DNA of 64,000 nucleotides, taken from positions 1 through 64,000 of the forward strand of contig NZ_JAFMOX010000053.1 in assembly GCF_019049655.1 (NCBI RefSeq). The letters run 5' to 3'. Positions 34,872 through 43,709 of this stretch are shown piece by piece. This stretch comes from Rahnella rivi (GTDB lineage: Bacteria; Pseudomonadota; Gammaproteobacteria; Enterobacterales; Enterobacteriaceae). Position numbers and translations under genes: made by a program. The notes under the pieces were generated by a model. It saw only the letters and a program-made list of their open reading frames with translations, was not told the DNA's origin and made no database searches. Positions within the stretch are counted from its first letter, which is position 1; each line of letters starts with the position of its first letter.

Positions 34872-37058
34872 TTAGAAGTTCCAGCCAATACCTGCGGAAG
34901 CACCGACACCGTTATTTGTGTCGCCGGTTACCGCTAATTTGGTCACTGTTTTTGCGGTGATATGGCCTGATACACCCACCGCAATGGCAGACTGATTACC
35001 ATAAGTGCCCGCACCGGCACCGACCATGAAGTCAGAACCTGCTTCTACCTGTGGGATCCCGACAGCAGCGAGGGCGGACGCGGTGCCTGCATTAGCCTGA
35101 TCTTTGTTGTCATCGACTTCAGATTTCAGGTCAGAGAACTTTTTATTGGTGTAATCATTTGCCTGGCTCAGCGTGTTGGCATCACCCACTGCGCGGCTGT
35201 GAGATTCAGCAAGGACTTCGGCGTGATCTTGTTCAGCGGCTGCGTTCAGCGCCGTGATTTGTTTATCGTAATAAGTTGAACGAACTTCTTGCTTAACCAC
35301 CGGTTGCTGAGCCGGGGTTGAGGTGACTTCCTGAACTGTGGATGAGTTTGCAGCCCGTATTGGGGTTTTCTCAACAGTTGACTGTTCGGTCAACGTTGGA
35401 GCAACGGCCAGTTTTTGCGGCGTAGCCTGCGGGGTTGCCTGCGGCGTCAGCTGCTTGGTCAGGGTCGGCGCGACGGGCAGTTTTTGCGGCGTGGCCTGCG
35501 GAGTTGCCTGCGGCGTCAGCTGTGCGGTCAGGGTCGGTGCAACGGCCATTTTTTGCGGCGTGGCCTGCGGAGTTGCCTGCGGCGTCAGCTGCGCGGTCAG
35601 GGTCGGTGCGACGGCCATTTTTTGCGGCGTAGCCTGCGGGGTTGCCTGCGGCGTCAGCTGTGCGGTCAGGGTCGGCGCGACGGCCAGTTTTTGCGGCGTG
35701 GCCTGCGGGGTTGCCTGCGGCGTCAGCTGCGCGGTCAGGGTTGGTGCGACGGGCATTTTCTGCGGCGTAGCCTGCGGAGTTGCCTGCGGCGTCAACTGCG
35801 CGGTCAGGGTAGGTGCGACGGGCATTTTTTGCGGCGTAGCCTGCGGAGTTGCCTGCGGCGTCAGCTGCGCGGTCAGGGTCGGTGCGACGGCCATTTTTTG
35901 CGGCGTGGCCTGCGGGGTTGCCTGCGGCGTCAACTGCGCGGTCAGGGTAGGTGCGACGGGCATTTTTTGCGGCGTAGCCTGCGGCGTCAGCTGCGCGGTC
36001 AGGGTCGGCGCGACGGCCAGTTTTTGCGGCGTAGCCTGCGGGGTTGCCTGCGGCGTCAGCTGCGCGGTCAGGGTTGGCGCGACGGGCAGTTTTTGCGGCG
36101 TGGCCTGCGGGGTTGCCTGCGGCGTCAGCTGCGCGGTCAACGTTGGTGCAACAGGAAGTTTTTGCGGCGTGGCCTGCGAGGTTGCCTGCGGCGTCAGCTG
36201 CGCGGTCAGGGTCGGCGCGATGGCCAGTTTTTGCGGCGTAGCCTGCGGCGTCAGCTGCGCGGTCAGGGTCGGCGCGACGGCCAATTTTTGCGGCGTAGCC
36301 TGCGGGGTTGCCTGCGGCGTCAGCTGCGCGGTTAGGGTCGGTGCGACGGGCAGTTTTTGCGGCGTGGCCTGCGGAGTTGCCTGCGGCGTCAGCTGCGCGG
36401 TCAACGTTGGTGCAACAGGAAGTTTTTGCGGCGTAGCCTGCGGGGTTGCCTGCGGCGTCAGCTGCGCGGTCAGGGTTGGTGCGACTGCCAGTTTTTGCGG
36501 CGTGGCCTGCGGAGTTGCCTGCGGCGTCAGCTGCGCGGTCAGGGTCGGCGCGACGGCCATTTTTTGCGGCGTAGCCTGCGGCGTCAGCTGCGTGGTCAGG
36601 GTTGGTGCGACGGCCATTTTTTGCGGCGTGGCCTGTGGGGTTGCCTGCGGCGTCAGCTGTGCGGTCAGGGTCGGCGCGAGGGTCTGATTGTGAGGCGTGG
36701 CCTGCGGTTGTGCTGGCTGAATGATTTCCGGCGCTGACTGGTTTAATTTATCCCCAAGATCTAATAAGAGATTTTCATGGCCTTCGCTACGAAGCGCTTC
36801 CCGCACAGTGGCCTGTTCACTGGCGGTCATGTTTACCCACTTCGCTGTGAAATTTGAAAACCCCATATCGGTGTAGTCTTTCAACAAATCAGCATGTGCT
36901 GCAGAGGTCGCCGTCATCGTCATCACAACACCTGCCAGCACACGCCGGACTGTTGTTGCGGATACACCAAAATAGCGTGCCAATTCTGATTTATTACGGT
37001 TCCCCGCTGTGTAGGCAGCGATGATTTGAGTGTTGCGCTCTGTAACATGGGAATTCAT
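34872..37058 (-). CDS. Proline-rich YadA-type trimeric autotransporter with N-terminal helix-turn-helix
   Basis: A 728-residue protein. The C-terminal 60 residues (SDFMVGAGAGTYGNQSAIAVG ... ASAGIGWNF) form a YadA-type membrane anchor ending in Phe. About residues 125-557 are some 20 tandem units of 23 or 19 residues with core APTLTAQLTPQATPQ. A coiled-coil-like stalk (KFSDLKSEVDDNKDQAN) precedes the anchor. Residues 1-44 look like a DNA-binding helix-turn-helix (NKSELARYFGVSATTVRRVL), leading straight into a hydrophobic stretch and AHA-DLL, a likely signal cleavage site near residue 56. No YadA head repeats are seen. Start chosen at MNSHV; no later start would leave a charged signal n-region. 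Probable adhesin. Confidence 0.82.
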   Translation of the reverse strand: MNSHVTERNTQIIAAYTAGNRNKSELARYFGVSATTVRRVLAGVVMTMTATSAAHADLLKDYTDMGFSNFTAKWVNMTASEQATVREALRSEGHENLLLDLGDKLNQSAPEIIQPAQPQATPHNQTLAPTLTAQLTPQATPQATPQKMAVAPTLTTQLTPQATPQKMAVAPTLTAQLTPQATPQATPQKLAVAPTLTAQLTPQATPQATPQKLPVAPTLTAQLTPQATPQATPQKLPVAPTLTAQLTPQATPQATPQKLAVAPTLTAQLTPQATPQKLAIAPTLTAQLTPQATSQATPQKLPVAPTLTAQLTPQATPQATPQKLPVAPTLTAQLTPQATPQATPQKLAVAPTLTAQLTPQATPQKMPVAPTLTAQLTPQATPQATPQKMAVAPTLTAQLTPQATPQATPQKMPVAPTLTAQLTPQATPQATPQKMPVAPTLTAQLTPQATPQATPQKLAVAPTLTAQLTPQATPQATPQKMAVAPTLTAQLTPQATPQATPQKMAVAPTLTAQLTPQATPQATPQKLPVAPTLTKQLTPQATPQATPQKLAVAPTLTEQSTVEKTPIRAANSSTVQEVTSTPAQQPVVKQEVRSTYYDKQITALNAAAEQDHAEVLAESHSRAVGDANTLSQANDYTNKKFSDLKSEVDDNKDQANAGTASALAAVGIPQVEAGSDFMVGAGAGTYGNQSAIAVGVSGHITAKTVTKLAVTGDTNNGVGASAGIGWNF
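35385..36685 (-). repeat. Tandem 69-bp/57-bp coding minisatellite in the autotransporter
   Basis: About 20 consecutive units encode L/M-A/P-V-APTLTAQLTPQATPQATPQK. Most are 69 bp (23 codons); at least three are 57 bp, lacking one PQAT repeat. Boundaries are approximate. Units differ by a few bases and by alternation of MAV, LAV, LPV and MPV, as expected from unequal recombination or slippage. Confidence 0.9.
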
Positions 37059-37090
37059 AAGTTTTTTCCGACATTGAAATAAGTATCTGA

Positions 37091-37263
37091 TAGCGACAAA
37101 TAAGAAGCATTATCAGAACGCTCTTCTTGTCTCCCTATGAAAATCATACATGCCGTGAATGTGACTTTCTTCACACATTCACCATGCATTTGACTTATGT
37201 CAAGAAACGTAAACTTATAGCGCTACATGAATATGTTTCATGTAGCGCGTGTATTTGTCGCTA
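37091..37263. promoter_or_regulatory. Shared control region with a 12-bp inverted pair
   Basis: TAGCGACAAATA (37091-37102), just before the autotransporter start, is repeated in inverted orientation at 37252-37263. Between them, 37220-37231 and 37237-37248 form a perfect 12-bp hairpin (GCGCTACATGAA). The layout is that of paired binding sites serving two divergent genes. Confidence 0.6.
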
Positions 37264-37311
37264 TTGGGCGCTTTTTGTTGTGTCTGAGAGGGTAAAAACT
37301 AGGATTTTTCG

Positions 37312-37357
37312 TAGCGATTAGCGACGGCATGAAATCTCTACGAGATTCCTGTACAAT
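37312..37357 (+). promoter_or_regulatory. Promoter-operator region of the small HTH regulator
   Basis: TAGCGA occurs twice (37312, 37319), followed by AATCTC-TAC-GAGATT (37333-37347), a 6-bp dyad, and a -10-like TACAAT at 37352-37357, 31 bases before the regulator ATG. The dyad would sit in the spacer of the promoter, a position suited to autorepression. Confidence 0.5.
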
Positions 37358-37388
37358 GCGCAGGGTTATAAGAACTGGAGATAAGTGA

Positions 37389-37715
37389 ATGGCAGATAAC
37401 GCAAAAGAATTCCTGGACTATGTCCAGCGGCTCGGAATAGATCAGCCCGCGTTGTGTATTCTGCTTGGACTGCCACGCAGCACCCTGAATAAGTGGATTA
37501 ACGGTACTGTTACCCAAATCCCACAGGTGGCCGTGACGGCAGTGAGAATGCTTTGGTTTATGCGCGAGAGTGATGAAGTGCTGTTTGAGAAGTGGGCAAT
37601 GGTGCAGGATTTTGGTGTGACAGCGGATTACGCGGCCAATGATAAAGCACAGATGTTTTTGCATACCATCAGGCGGGAACCGAGTGCGCCGATTAAAAAA
37701 TTACTCACGAAATAG
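37389..37715 (+). CDS. Small helix-turn-helix (Cro/C1-like) regulator
   Basis: A 108-residue protein with GGAG 8 bases upstream. Residues about 17-42 (IDQPALCILLGLPRSTLNKWINGT) form a helix-turn-helix of the Cro/XRE or phage-repressor kind; the rest is helical. It is transcribed divergently from the autotransporter across a region full of TAGCGA motifs, so it is the likely regulator of that locus and of itself. An intrinsic terminator follows. Confidence 0.72.
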   Translation: MADNAKEFLDYVQRLGIDQPALCILLGLPRSTLNKWINGTVTQIPQVAVTAVRMLWFMRESDEVLFEKWAMVQDFGVTADYAANDKAQMFLHTIRREPSAPIKKLLTK

Positions 37716-37760
37716 ATGTTGAATCTGACTTCGCAACGTTGTCAGAGACACATTAAATCA

Positions 37761-37802
37761 GGCGATTAACCCGTTCAGGGCCACGGAGTAATCGCCTTTT
37801 TT
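37761..37802 (+). terminator. Terminator after the small regulator
   Basis: GGCGATTA (37761-37768) pairs with TAATCGCC (37789-37796), followed by six T residues. Confidence 0.8.
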
Positions 37803-37815
37803 ATCGTCCGATGTT

Positions 37816-38121
37816 TTAAACCACCACGTCGAAAATCATCTTAACCGGTTCGATATTGGTGAAGTTGGCCACATCCGCCACAAACTCCTCAGCGTGATCC
37901 TTCATAACTTTCTCAAAATCTTCTATCGAGCGGCAGTAAATGTGGCAGGCCGCGATAAATGGCGTATCTGCCGGAGCGCCATCCTGGATCTTGTCGATGG
38001 CATAGGAGTGGCAATACGCGCCCATCTTTTCTTTGATCAGCGGTAAATGCACATTGCGGTAGTACTCATGATCAAAGGTTCCGTTTTTGACATTTGGGTA
38101 TAGCACACTGTATTTAATCAT
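37816..38121 (-). CDS. EthD-family protein
   Basis: A 101-residue protein of the EthD / dimeric alpha-beta barrel type: MIKYSVLYPNVKNGTFDHEYYRNVHLPLI is the family start and EEFVADVANFTNIEPVKMI the end. These small proteins dimerise and often have roles in degradation pathways, but most genomic copies are uncharacterised. Monocistronic, facing the regulator gene. Confidence 0.88.
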   Translation of the reverse strand: MIKYSVLYPNVKNGTFDHEYYRNVHLPLIKEKMGAYCHSYAIDKIQDGAPADTPFIAACHIYCRSIEDFEKVMKDHAEEFVADVANFTNIEPVKMIFDVVV

Positions 38122-38259
38122 TTTTTATGAACCTTTTTGCAGGAATGAAAAACATATTTTAGCGTACACCCGCCGATCCCGCCGCGCCTTTTGTGCCCGG
38201 CGTCACACCCCGGCTGACGATGTACTACGCTTAAAAGATCTTAATTTCAGGGAGCTTAC

Positions 38260-39606
38260 ATGGGTTTTTTAGAATGGACTGCGGCGGTCGGCGGACTGCT
38301 GCTGGTTATGTCACTGGCATCAGGCTGGATTTCGCGTGCGCCTGTGACCACCTTTGGGGTGTATCTGGCAGCAGGCATCATCTGCGGCCCCTGGGTATTG
38401 GACTTATTACACGTTGACCTGGTGGAATACTCGACGCTCACCGCACGCTTTACCGAAATCGCCATGGCGGCTTCGCTGTTTATCACCGGTCTGAAATTGC
38501 GTTTGCCGTTCCGCTCGCAGAGCTGGCGGGTCGGTGTGCTGCTGGCTTTTCCGGCGATGTTGTTGACGGTGCTGAGTGTTACCGCGCTGGCCCACTATCT
38601 GGCAGGGATTTCCTGGCCGCTGGCTCTGGCGCTGGGGGCGATCATTGCGCCGACCGATCCGGTGCTGGCGAGCATGATTGCGGTGAATGATGCCAATGAC
38701 GACGACGGATTACGCGTGGCGTTGTCCAGCGAAGCGGGGATGAACGACGGTTCTGCGTTACCCATTCTGATGCTGGCACTGATGCTGTTTACCGCGCAAG
38801 ACGGCCTTTCATCGGCGGCACTGTGGGACTGGGCCTGGCGGGATGTGGTCTGGGCACTGATGGGCGGGCTGGCGATTGGTTACGCGATGGGACGGCTGGT
38901 CGGGTTGAGTGCGACGCGTTTCCACAGCCGCCAGCGTTCGGTGGCGCCGAGTGATTTTCTGGCGCTCGCGTTGATCGCACTGAGTTATGCCGTCGCGCAA
39001 AGTGTCGATGCCTCTGGTTTTCTGGCGGCATTTGCGGCAGGCGTCGGGTTACGCAGTGCGGAGTTACGTGTCTGGACGCTTAATCCGCCGGAAGATCTCA
39101 CCGAAGGCACGCGCCCGCCGCCGGCAGAAGGGCTGGTTAATCCGCATCAGCGGCATTCCATGTCGGCGGAACGGCCTGCCAATTCTATCGGTCTGATGGT
39201 CGGAGACGCGCTCTCGTTTGGTGACACCATTGAAAGATTGTTCGCAGCCGGGATTGTCACGGTGCTGGGCATCACGCTTGCTGAACACTGGGAACCGATG
39301 GGGCTTGTCTTCGCAGCGCTGCTGTTTATCGTCATTCGTCCGCTGTCGGTGTACATCACGACTCTCGGCGTGAGCGTGCCGCGCGGGCGGCGGCTGATGA
39401 TCGGCTGGTTTGGCATTCGCGGGATAGGCAGCATGAACTATATTGCTTACGCTTATACCCACGGGCTGAAGGGCGCAGAAGCCAGTTACATGACCAATAT
39501 CGCGTTCACGGTCATTGTCGCCAGCGTGGTGATCCACGGCTTAACGGTTTCGCCGGTGATGCACTGGCGGCAGGCGAGGCGGGAGGCCGCGCAAGAACAG
39601 GAGTGA
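38260..39606 (+). CDS. CPA1-family cation:proton antiporter
   Basis: A 448-residue membrane protein with about 12 helices. Family motifs: GAIIAPTDPVLASMIAVND and SSEAGMNDGSALP, the latter with the Asp pair of CPA1 exchangers. It begins MGFLEWTAAVGGLLLVMS and ends with a basic tail (HWRQARREAAQEQE). Na+ or K+ for H+ exchange across the inner membrane is expected; the ion is not determinable here. AGGGAG-like sequence precedes the ATG. Confidence 0.88.
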   Translation: MGFLEWTAAVGGLLLVMSLASGWISRAPVTTFGVYLAAGIICGPWVLDLLHVDLVEYSTLTARFTEIAMAASLFITGLKLRLPFRSQSWRVGVLLAFPAMLLTVLSVTALAHYLAGISWPLALALGAIIAPTDPVLASMIAVNDANDDDGLRVALSSEAGMNDGSALPILMLALMLFTAQDGLSSAALWDWAWRDVVWALMGGLAIGYAMGRLVGLSATRFHSRQRSVAPSDFLALALIALSYAVAQSVDASGFLAAFAAGVGLRSAELRVWTLNPPEDLTEGTRPPPAEGLVNPHQRHSMSAERPANSIGLMVGDALSFGDTIERLFAAGIVTVLGITLAEHWEPMGLVFAALLFIVIRPLSVYITTLGVSVPRGRRLMIGWFGIRGIGSMNYIAYAYTHGLKGAEASYMTNIAFTVIVASVVIHGLTVSPVMHWRQARREAAQEQE

Positions 39607-39634
39607 TCGCCGCAGAAATACTTGCGGGATAAAT

Positions 39635-39664
39635 AAAAACGGACGCTCAGTGGCGTCCGTTTTT
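39635..39664. terminator. Bidirectional terminator between antiporter and znuB
   Basis: AAAAACGGACGC (39635-39646) pairs with GCGTCCGTTTTT (39653-39664) around a 6-base loop; usable in both directions. Confidence 0.92.
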
Positions 39665-39680
39665 ATTTTACCGGTCTGAC

Positions 39681-40466
39681 TCAGGCCGTCTGCTTTTTGC
39701 CGAGACTGAACATGAACAGCACGGCTGCTGAAAGCACCACCGAAGGACCGGCCGGTGTATCGTAAAATGCCGAAAGTGCCAGACCGGCCGTTACCGCCAC
39801 AATCCCGATAGCCACCGCCACTGACGCCATCTGTTCCGGTGTTTTGGCAAAGCGGCGGGCCGTGGCGGCAGGGATGATCAGCAGTGAGGTGATGATCAGC
39901 GCACCGACGAATTTCATCGCCAGGCCTATTGTCAGCGCCGTCACCAGCATCAGAATCACCCGCGAGCGTTGCAGATTGACGCCATCGACGTGCGCCAGTT
40001 CCGGGCTGATGGTCATCGACAGCAACGAGCGCCATTGCCAGCACAGCACGGCGATCACCACCGCCACACCGCAGCCGATCATCCAGATATCGCTGTAAGT
40101 GACAGACAGCAAATCCCCGAAAAGATACGCCATCAGATCCACGCGAACGCCGGACATCAGGCTGACAACCACCAGGCCGAGTGACAACGCGCTGTGCGCC
40201 ATAATGCCGAGCAGGGTATCCACCGCCAGATGCGGTTTACGTTCGAGCACAACCAGCACCAGCGCCAGCAGTAAGGTCACGGCAATCACGGTGTAAAACG
40301 GATTGATATTGAGCAGCAGACCAAACGCCACGCCGAGTAAAGACGCATGCGCCAGCGTGTCGCCAAAATAGGACATCCTGCGCCAGACCACGAAAGAGCC
40401 CAGCGGACCGGCGGCAATCGCCAGCAACACACCCGCCAGCCAGCCGGGTAATAATAGAGCGATCAT
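39681..40466 (-). CDS. znuB: Zinc ABC transporter permease ZnuB
   Basis: A 261-residue ABC-3 family permease: [40 protein letters not shown], and [20 protein letters not shown] match E. coli ZnuB. Start overlaps the znuC stop by four bases. Imports zinc with ZnuA and ZnuC under limitation. Confidence 0.97.
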   Translation of the reverse strand: MIALLLPGWLAGVLLAIAAGPLGSFVVWRRMSYFGDTLAHASLLGVAFGLLLNINPFYTVIAVTLLLALVLVVLERKPHLAVDTLLGIMAHSALSLGLVVVSLMSGVRVDLMAYLFGDLLSVTYSDIWMIGCGVAVVIAVLCWQWRSLLSMTISPELAHVDGVNLQRSRVILMLVTALTIGLAMKFVGALIITSLLIIPAATARRFAKTPEQMASVAVAIGIVAVTAGLALSAFYDTPAGPSVVLSAAVLFMFSLGKKQTA

Positions 40467-41221
40467 GCGTCACGACCTCCGCTGTTGCGTAAAATGACTT
40501 TTCCCTTCAAATCGTGACGATGGTTGTGGTTATGGCGGTAAATCGCCAGTTGTTCCGCACCGCGGTTACCGAACATGGCAATAAATTCAGGGTGTGTGGA
40601 CACCACTTCCGGGGATCCGGAGCAGCAGATGTGCTGATTGAGGCACAGCACTTCGTCCGTTTTCGCCATCACCAGATGCAGGTCATGCGACACCATCAGC
40701 ACGGCGCAACCCAGCTCGCAGCGCAGGCTGTCGATCAGGTTATAAAGCGCCAGCTGACCGTTGACGTCAACGCCCTGAGTCGGTTCATCCAGCACCAGCA
40801 ACTGCGGGCTGTTCATTAATGCCCGCGCCAGTAATACACGCTGATTCTCACCGCCGGACAGTTTTTGCATAGGCTGTTCCAGCAGGTGCGCTGCCTGAAC
40901 GCGTTTCAGCGCAGGCAAAATGTCGGCTTTTTTAACGCCGGGCTTCAGACGCATAAAGCGGCTGACGGTCAGCGGCATGGTGGGATCAAGGTGAATTTTT
41001 TGCGGAACATAACCGATGCGCAGGTTGGGTTCGCAGGTCATGGTGCCCTCGGTTGGCGCAATCAGGCCAAGCACGACGCGCACTAACGTCGATTTCCCTG
41101 CGCCGTTCGGGCCAAGGAGGGTGAGGATTTTTCCCGGTTGTAACGCCAGCGAGATGTTAGACAGCACGCGGCGGGAACCGAAAGTGACCGAAATATTTTT
41201 AAGCGTTGCTAATGTGGGCAT
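40463..41221 (-). CDS. znuC: Zinc ABC transporter ATPase ZnuC
   Basis: A 252-residue ATPase: [16 protein letters not shown] (Walker A), [16 protein letters not shown] (signature), [12 protein letters not shown] (Walker B), VSHDLHLVM (H-loop). The C-terminal His-rich [14 protein letters not shown] tail is also found in E. coli ZnuC. Divergent from znuA across a Zur-type site. Confidence 0.97.
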   Translation of the reverse strand: MPTLATLKNISVTFGSRRVLSNISLALQPGKILTLLGPNGAGKSTLVRVVLGLIAPTEGTMTCEPNLRIGYVPQKIHLDPTMPLTVSRFMRLKPGVKKADILPALKRVQAAHLLEQPMQKLSGGENQRVLLARALMNSPQLLVLDEPTQGVDVNGQLALYNLIDSLRCELGCAVLMVSHDLHLVMAKTDEVLCLNQHICCSGSPEVVSTHPEFIAMFGNRGAEQLAIYRHNHNHRHDLKGKVILRNSGGRDA

Positions 41222-41247
41222 GTCATTGGGTCTTGCAGAACAAATCG

Positions 41248-41268
41248 GATGTTATAATATTGCGTTTC
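41248..41268. promoter_or_regulatory. Zur-like site between znuC and znuA
   Basis: GGATGTTATAATATTGCGTTT follows the pattern of the Zur box (ATGTTATAATATAACAT): the left half is well kept, the right half is weaker. Its place between divergent znuCB and znuA is where Zur acts in E. coli. Confidence 0.75.
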
Positions 41269-41316
41269 GCGAAAAATAACCAGTTTTCCCCCAACATGAA
41301 GATGAGTTCACCCCGC

Positions 41317-42249
41317 ATGATACAGAAAAAAAGCGTTAAACGGATGTTCCTGGCTGCCGCAATCCTCAGTTCCACCGCGGCTTTCAGCGCGCAGGCCGCC
41401 GTTCTGGCGTCTGTTCGTCCACTGGGTTTTATCGCTTCAGCCATTGCGGAAGGTGTGACGCCAACGGAGGTGCTGCTGCCGGATGGCGCATCGCCACACG
41501 ATTTTGCGCTGCGTCCTTCTGACATTCAGCGCATTCGCAGTGCGGATCTGGTGGTGTGGGTCGGGCCGGAAATGGAAGCTTTTATGACCAAGCCTGCCGC
41601 GCAGTTATCGGCGAACCGTCAGGTCGAAATTGCCACGCTGGCGGCGGTAAAACCGTTGCTGATGAAAGGCACGGATGATGACGAACATGACCACGATCAC
41701 GGCACCGGGCATGACGATGAAGAGCATCATCACGGTGAATACAACATGCACGTCTGGCTGTCTCCGGAGATAGCTCGCGAGACGGCGATCGTGATCCATA
41801 ACAAACTTCTCGAACTCATGCCGCAGAAAAAGCAACAATTAGATGCAAACTTGTCACGTTTTGAGGAAAGCCTGACAAAAACTGACAAAAATATTGGTAC
41901 TATGCTGCAGCCTGTGCAGGGTAGGGGATATTTTGTTTTTCACGATGCTTATGGCTACTTTGAAAAACACTTCGGCCTTTCGCCACTTGGTCACTTTACG
42001 ATCAATCCCGAAATTCAACCCGGCGCACAGCGTTTACATCTCATTCGAACTCAGTTGGTTGAGCAAAAAGCGACATGCGTTTTTGCTGAGCCACAATTCA
42101 GGCCAGCCGTCATATCGGCTGTTGCCCAGGGGACAACAGTGCGTATGGGCACATTGGATCCGCTGGGGAGCGGCGTTGCATTGGGTGCGGACAGCTACGT
42201 GAACTTCCTGTCACAGCTGACGAACCAATACCTGAGCTGCCTGAAGTAA
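41317..42249 (+). CDS. znuA: Periplasmic zinc-binding protein ZnuA
   Basis: A 310-residue binding protein. The start at [17 protein letters not shown] is chosen to match the E. coli ZnuA signal peptide (cleavage after AQA); an ATG at 41296 would add seven residues. It has the His/Asp-rich loop ([20 protein letters not shown]), NMHVWLSPE and [13 protein letters not shown] with zinc ligands, and ends NQYLSCLK. Confidence 0.96.
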   Translation: MIQKKSVKRMFLAAAILSSTAAFSAQAAVLASVRPLGFIASAIAEGVTPTEVLLPDGASPHDFALRPSDIQRIRSADLVVWVGPEMEAFMTKPAAQLSANRQVEIATLAAVKPLLMKGTDDDEHDHDHGTGHDDEEHHHGEYNMHVWLSPEIARETAIVIHNKLLELMPQKKQQLDANLSRFEESLTKTDKNIGTMLQPVQGRGYFVFHDAYGYFEKHFGLSPLGHFTINPEIQPGAQRLHLIRTQLVEQKATCVFAEPQFRPAVISAVAQGTTVRMGTLDPLGSGVALGADSYVNFLSQLTNQYLSCLK

Positions 42250-42268
42250 GCTAAAAGGACAGAATTAA

Positions 42269-43603
42269 GTGCAGCTGATCGCCCGATCTATCGCTATGGC
42301 GTATAGCAACCTTCCCCGGCCCCACCGCATCATGCTGGGGTCGCTTACCGTTGTCACACTGGCCGTTGCCGTCTGGAGGCCGTTAGCCTATCACCCGGAT
42401 AACGACCTCTCAGATACCCGACCTATTGTTAAAAGTATCGCCCTCGACCACGAACAGTTGCGTTCGCTGCTTCCCGAAGCCAGTGAGCCTATCGATCAAA
42501 CTTCACCCGCTGAAGATGACATCCCACAGGATGATCTCGACGATAAAATCGTCAACGAAGCGGGCGTGCATGAATATGTGGTGTCCACCGGTGATACCCT
42601 CAGCAGCATCCTGAATCAGTACGGCATTGATATGTCCGAGATCGCGGCATTATCCGACGCCAACCGGGATTTGCGTAACCTGAAAATTGGTCAGCAAATC
42701 TCCTGGACCCTCAATGACGCCGGCGACTTACAGCGCCTGACGTGGGAGAAATCCCGCCGCGAAACCTACACCTTTGACCGCACAGGTAACGGCTTTAAAT
42801 CTTCCCTCGAAACCCTGCAGGGCGACTGGAAAGACAGCGTCATTAAGGGGCGGCTGAACGGCAGTTTTGTCACCAGCGCCAAAGCCGCAGGGCTGAGCAG
42901 TTCTGAAGTCAGCGCCGTCATTAAAGCGCTGCAATGGCAGCTCGATTTCCGTAAATTACAGAAAGGTGATGATTTCGCCGTTCTGATGTCTCACGAAGTG
43001 CTGAACGGTAAAAATGAACAGAGCCAGCTGCAGGCGGTTCATATGCGCACCGGCGGTAAAGATTATTACGCGGTGCGTGCGGAAGACGGTAAGTTCTACG
43101 ATCGTACCGGCAGCGGCCTGGCAAAAGGCTTCCTGCGTTTCCCGACCGGTAAGCAATATCGTGTGTCATCTAACTTCAATCCACGTCGTCTGAATCCGGT
43201 GACTGGCCGTGTGGCACCGCACCGTGGCGTCGATTTCGCCGTGCCGGTGGGAACGCCGGTGCTGGCCGTCGGTGATGGCGAAGTGGTTGTGGCCAAAAAT
43301 GGCGGGGCGGCCGGTAACTATGTGGCGATCCGCCATGGCCGTCAGTACATGACCCGTTACATGCATCTGCGTAAGTTGCTGGTCAAACCGGGCCAGAAAG
43401 TGAAACGTGGCGATCGCATTGCGCTTTCAGGTAACACCGGACGTTCTACCGGTCCGCATTTGCATTTTGAAATGTGGATCAACCAGCTGGCCGTCAATCC
43501 CCTGACCGCCAAACTGCCTCGTACCGAAGGGCTGACCGGCAAAGATCGCAGTACCTATCTGGCCACCGTTCGCGAAGTCGTGCCGCAACTCAAGCTGGAC
43601 TGA
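42269..43603 (+). CDS. mepM: Murein DD-endopeptidase MepM
   Basis: A 444-residue protein matching E. coli MepM (YebA, 440 residues), with GTG start. An N-terminal anchor (PHRIMLGSLTVVTLAVAVW) is followed by a LysM segment (HEYVVSTGDTLSSILNQYG) and the M23 domain with zinc ligands HRGVDF and HLHFEMW. It cleaves D-Ala-mDAP crosslinks for cell-wall growth. Close behind znuA, as in E. coli. Confidence 0.97.
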   Translation: MQLIARSIAMAYSNLPRPHRIMLGSLTVVTLAVAVWRPLAYHPDNDLSDTRPIVKSIALDHEQLRSLLPEASEPIDQTSPAEDDIPQDDLDDKIVNEAGVHEYVVSTGDTLSSILNQYGIDMSEIAALSDANRDLRNLKIGQQISWTLNDAGDLQRLTWEKSRRETYTFDRTGNGFKSSLETLQGDWKDSVIKGRLNGSFVTSAKAAGLSSSEVSAVIKALQWQLDFRKLQKGDDFAVLMSHEVLNGKNEQSQLQAVHMRTGGKDYYAVRAEDGKFYDRTGSGLAKGFLRFPTGKQYRVSSNFNPRRLNPVTGRVAPHRGVDFAVPVGTPVLAVGDGEVVVAKNGGAAGNYVAIRHGRQYMTRYMHLRKLLVKPGQKVKRGDRIALSGNTGRSTGPHLHFEMWINQLAVNPLTAKLPRTEGLTGKDRSTYLATVREVVPQLKLD

Positions 43604-43709
43604 TTATTCAGGATCCTGCCCCCGTGCTACATGCTGACGTGCAGTGATTTATTGCAAAATAAATCACTGCACTTATCATTAAGCCAGAATTTGTCATAAG
43701 AGCCTGAGT

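Noticed and set aside
35338..36687. 449-codon open frame antisense to the autotransporter repeats
   Set aside because: It is a mirror of the tandem repeat: the Cys/Gly/Val/Ala pattern (CGVACGV) arises from reading the complementary strand of a repeat with no stops. No ribosome-binding site or family similarity.
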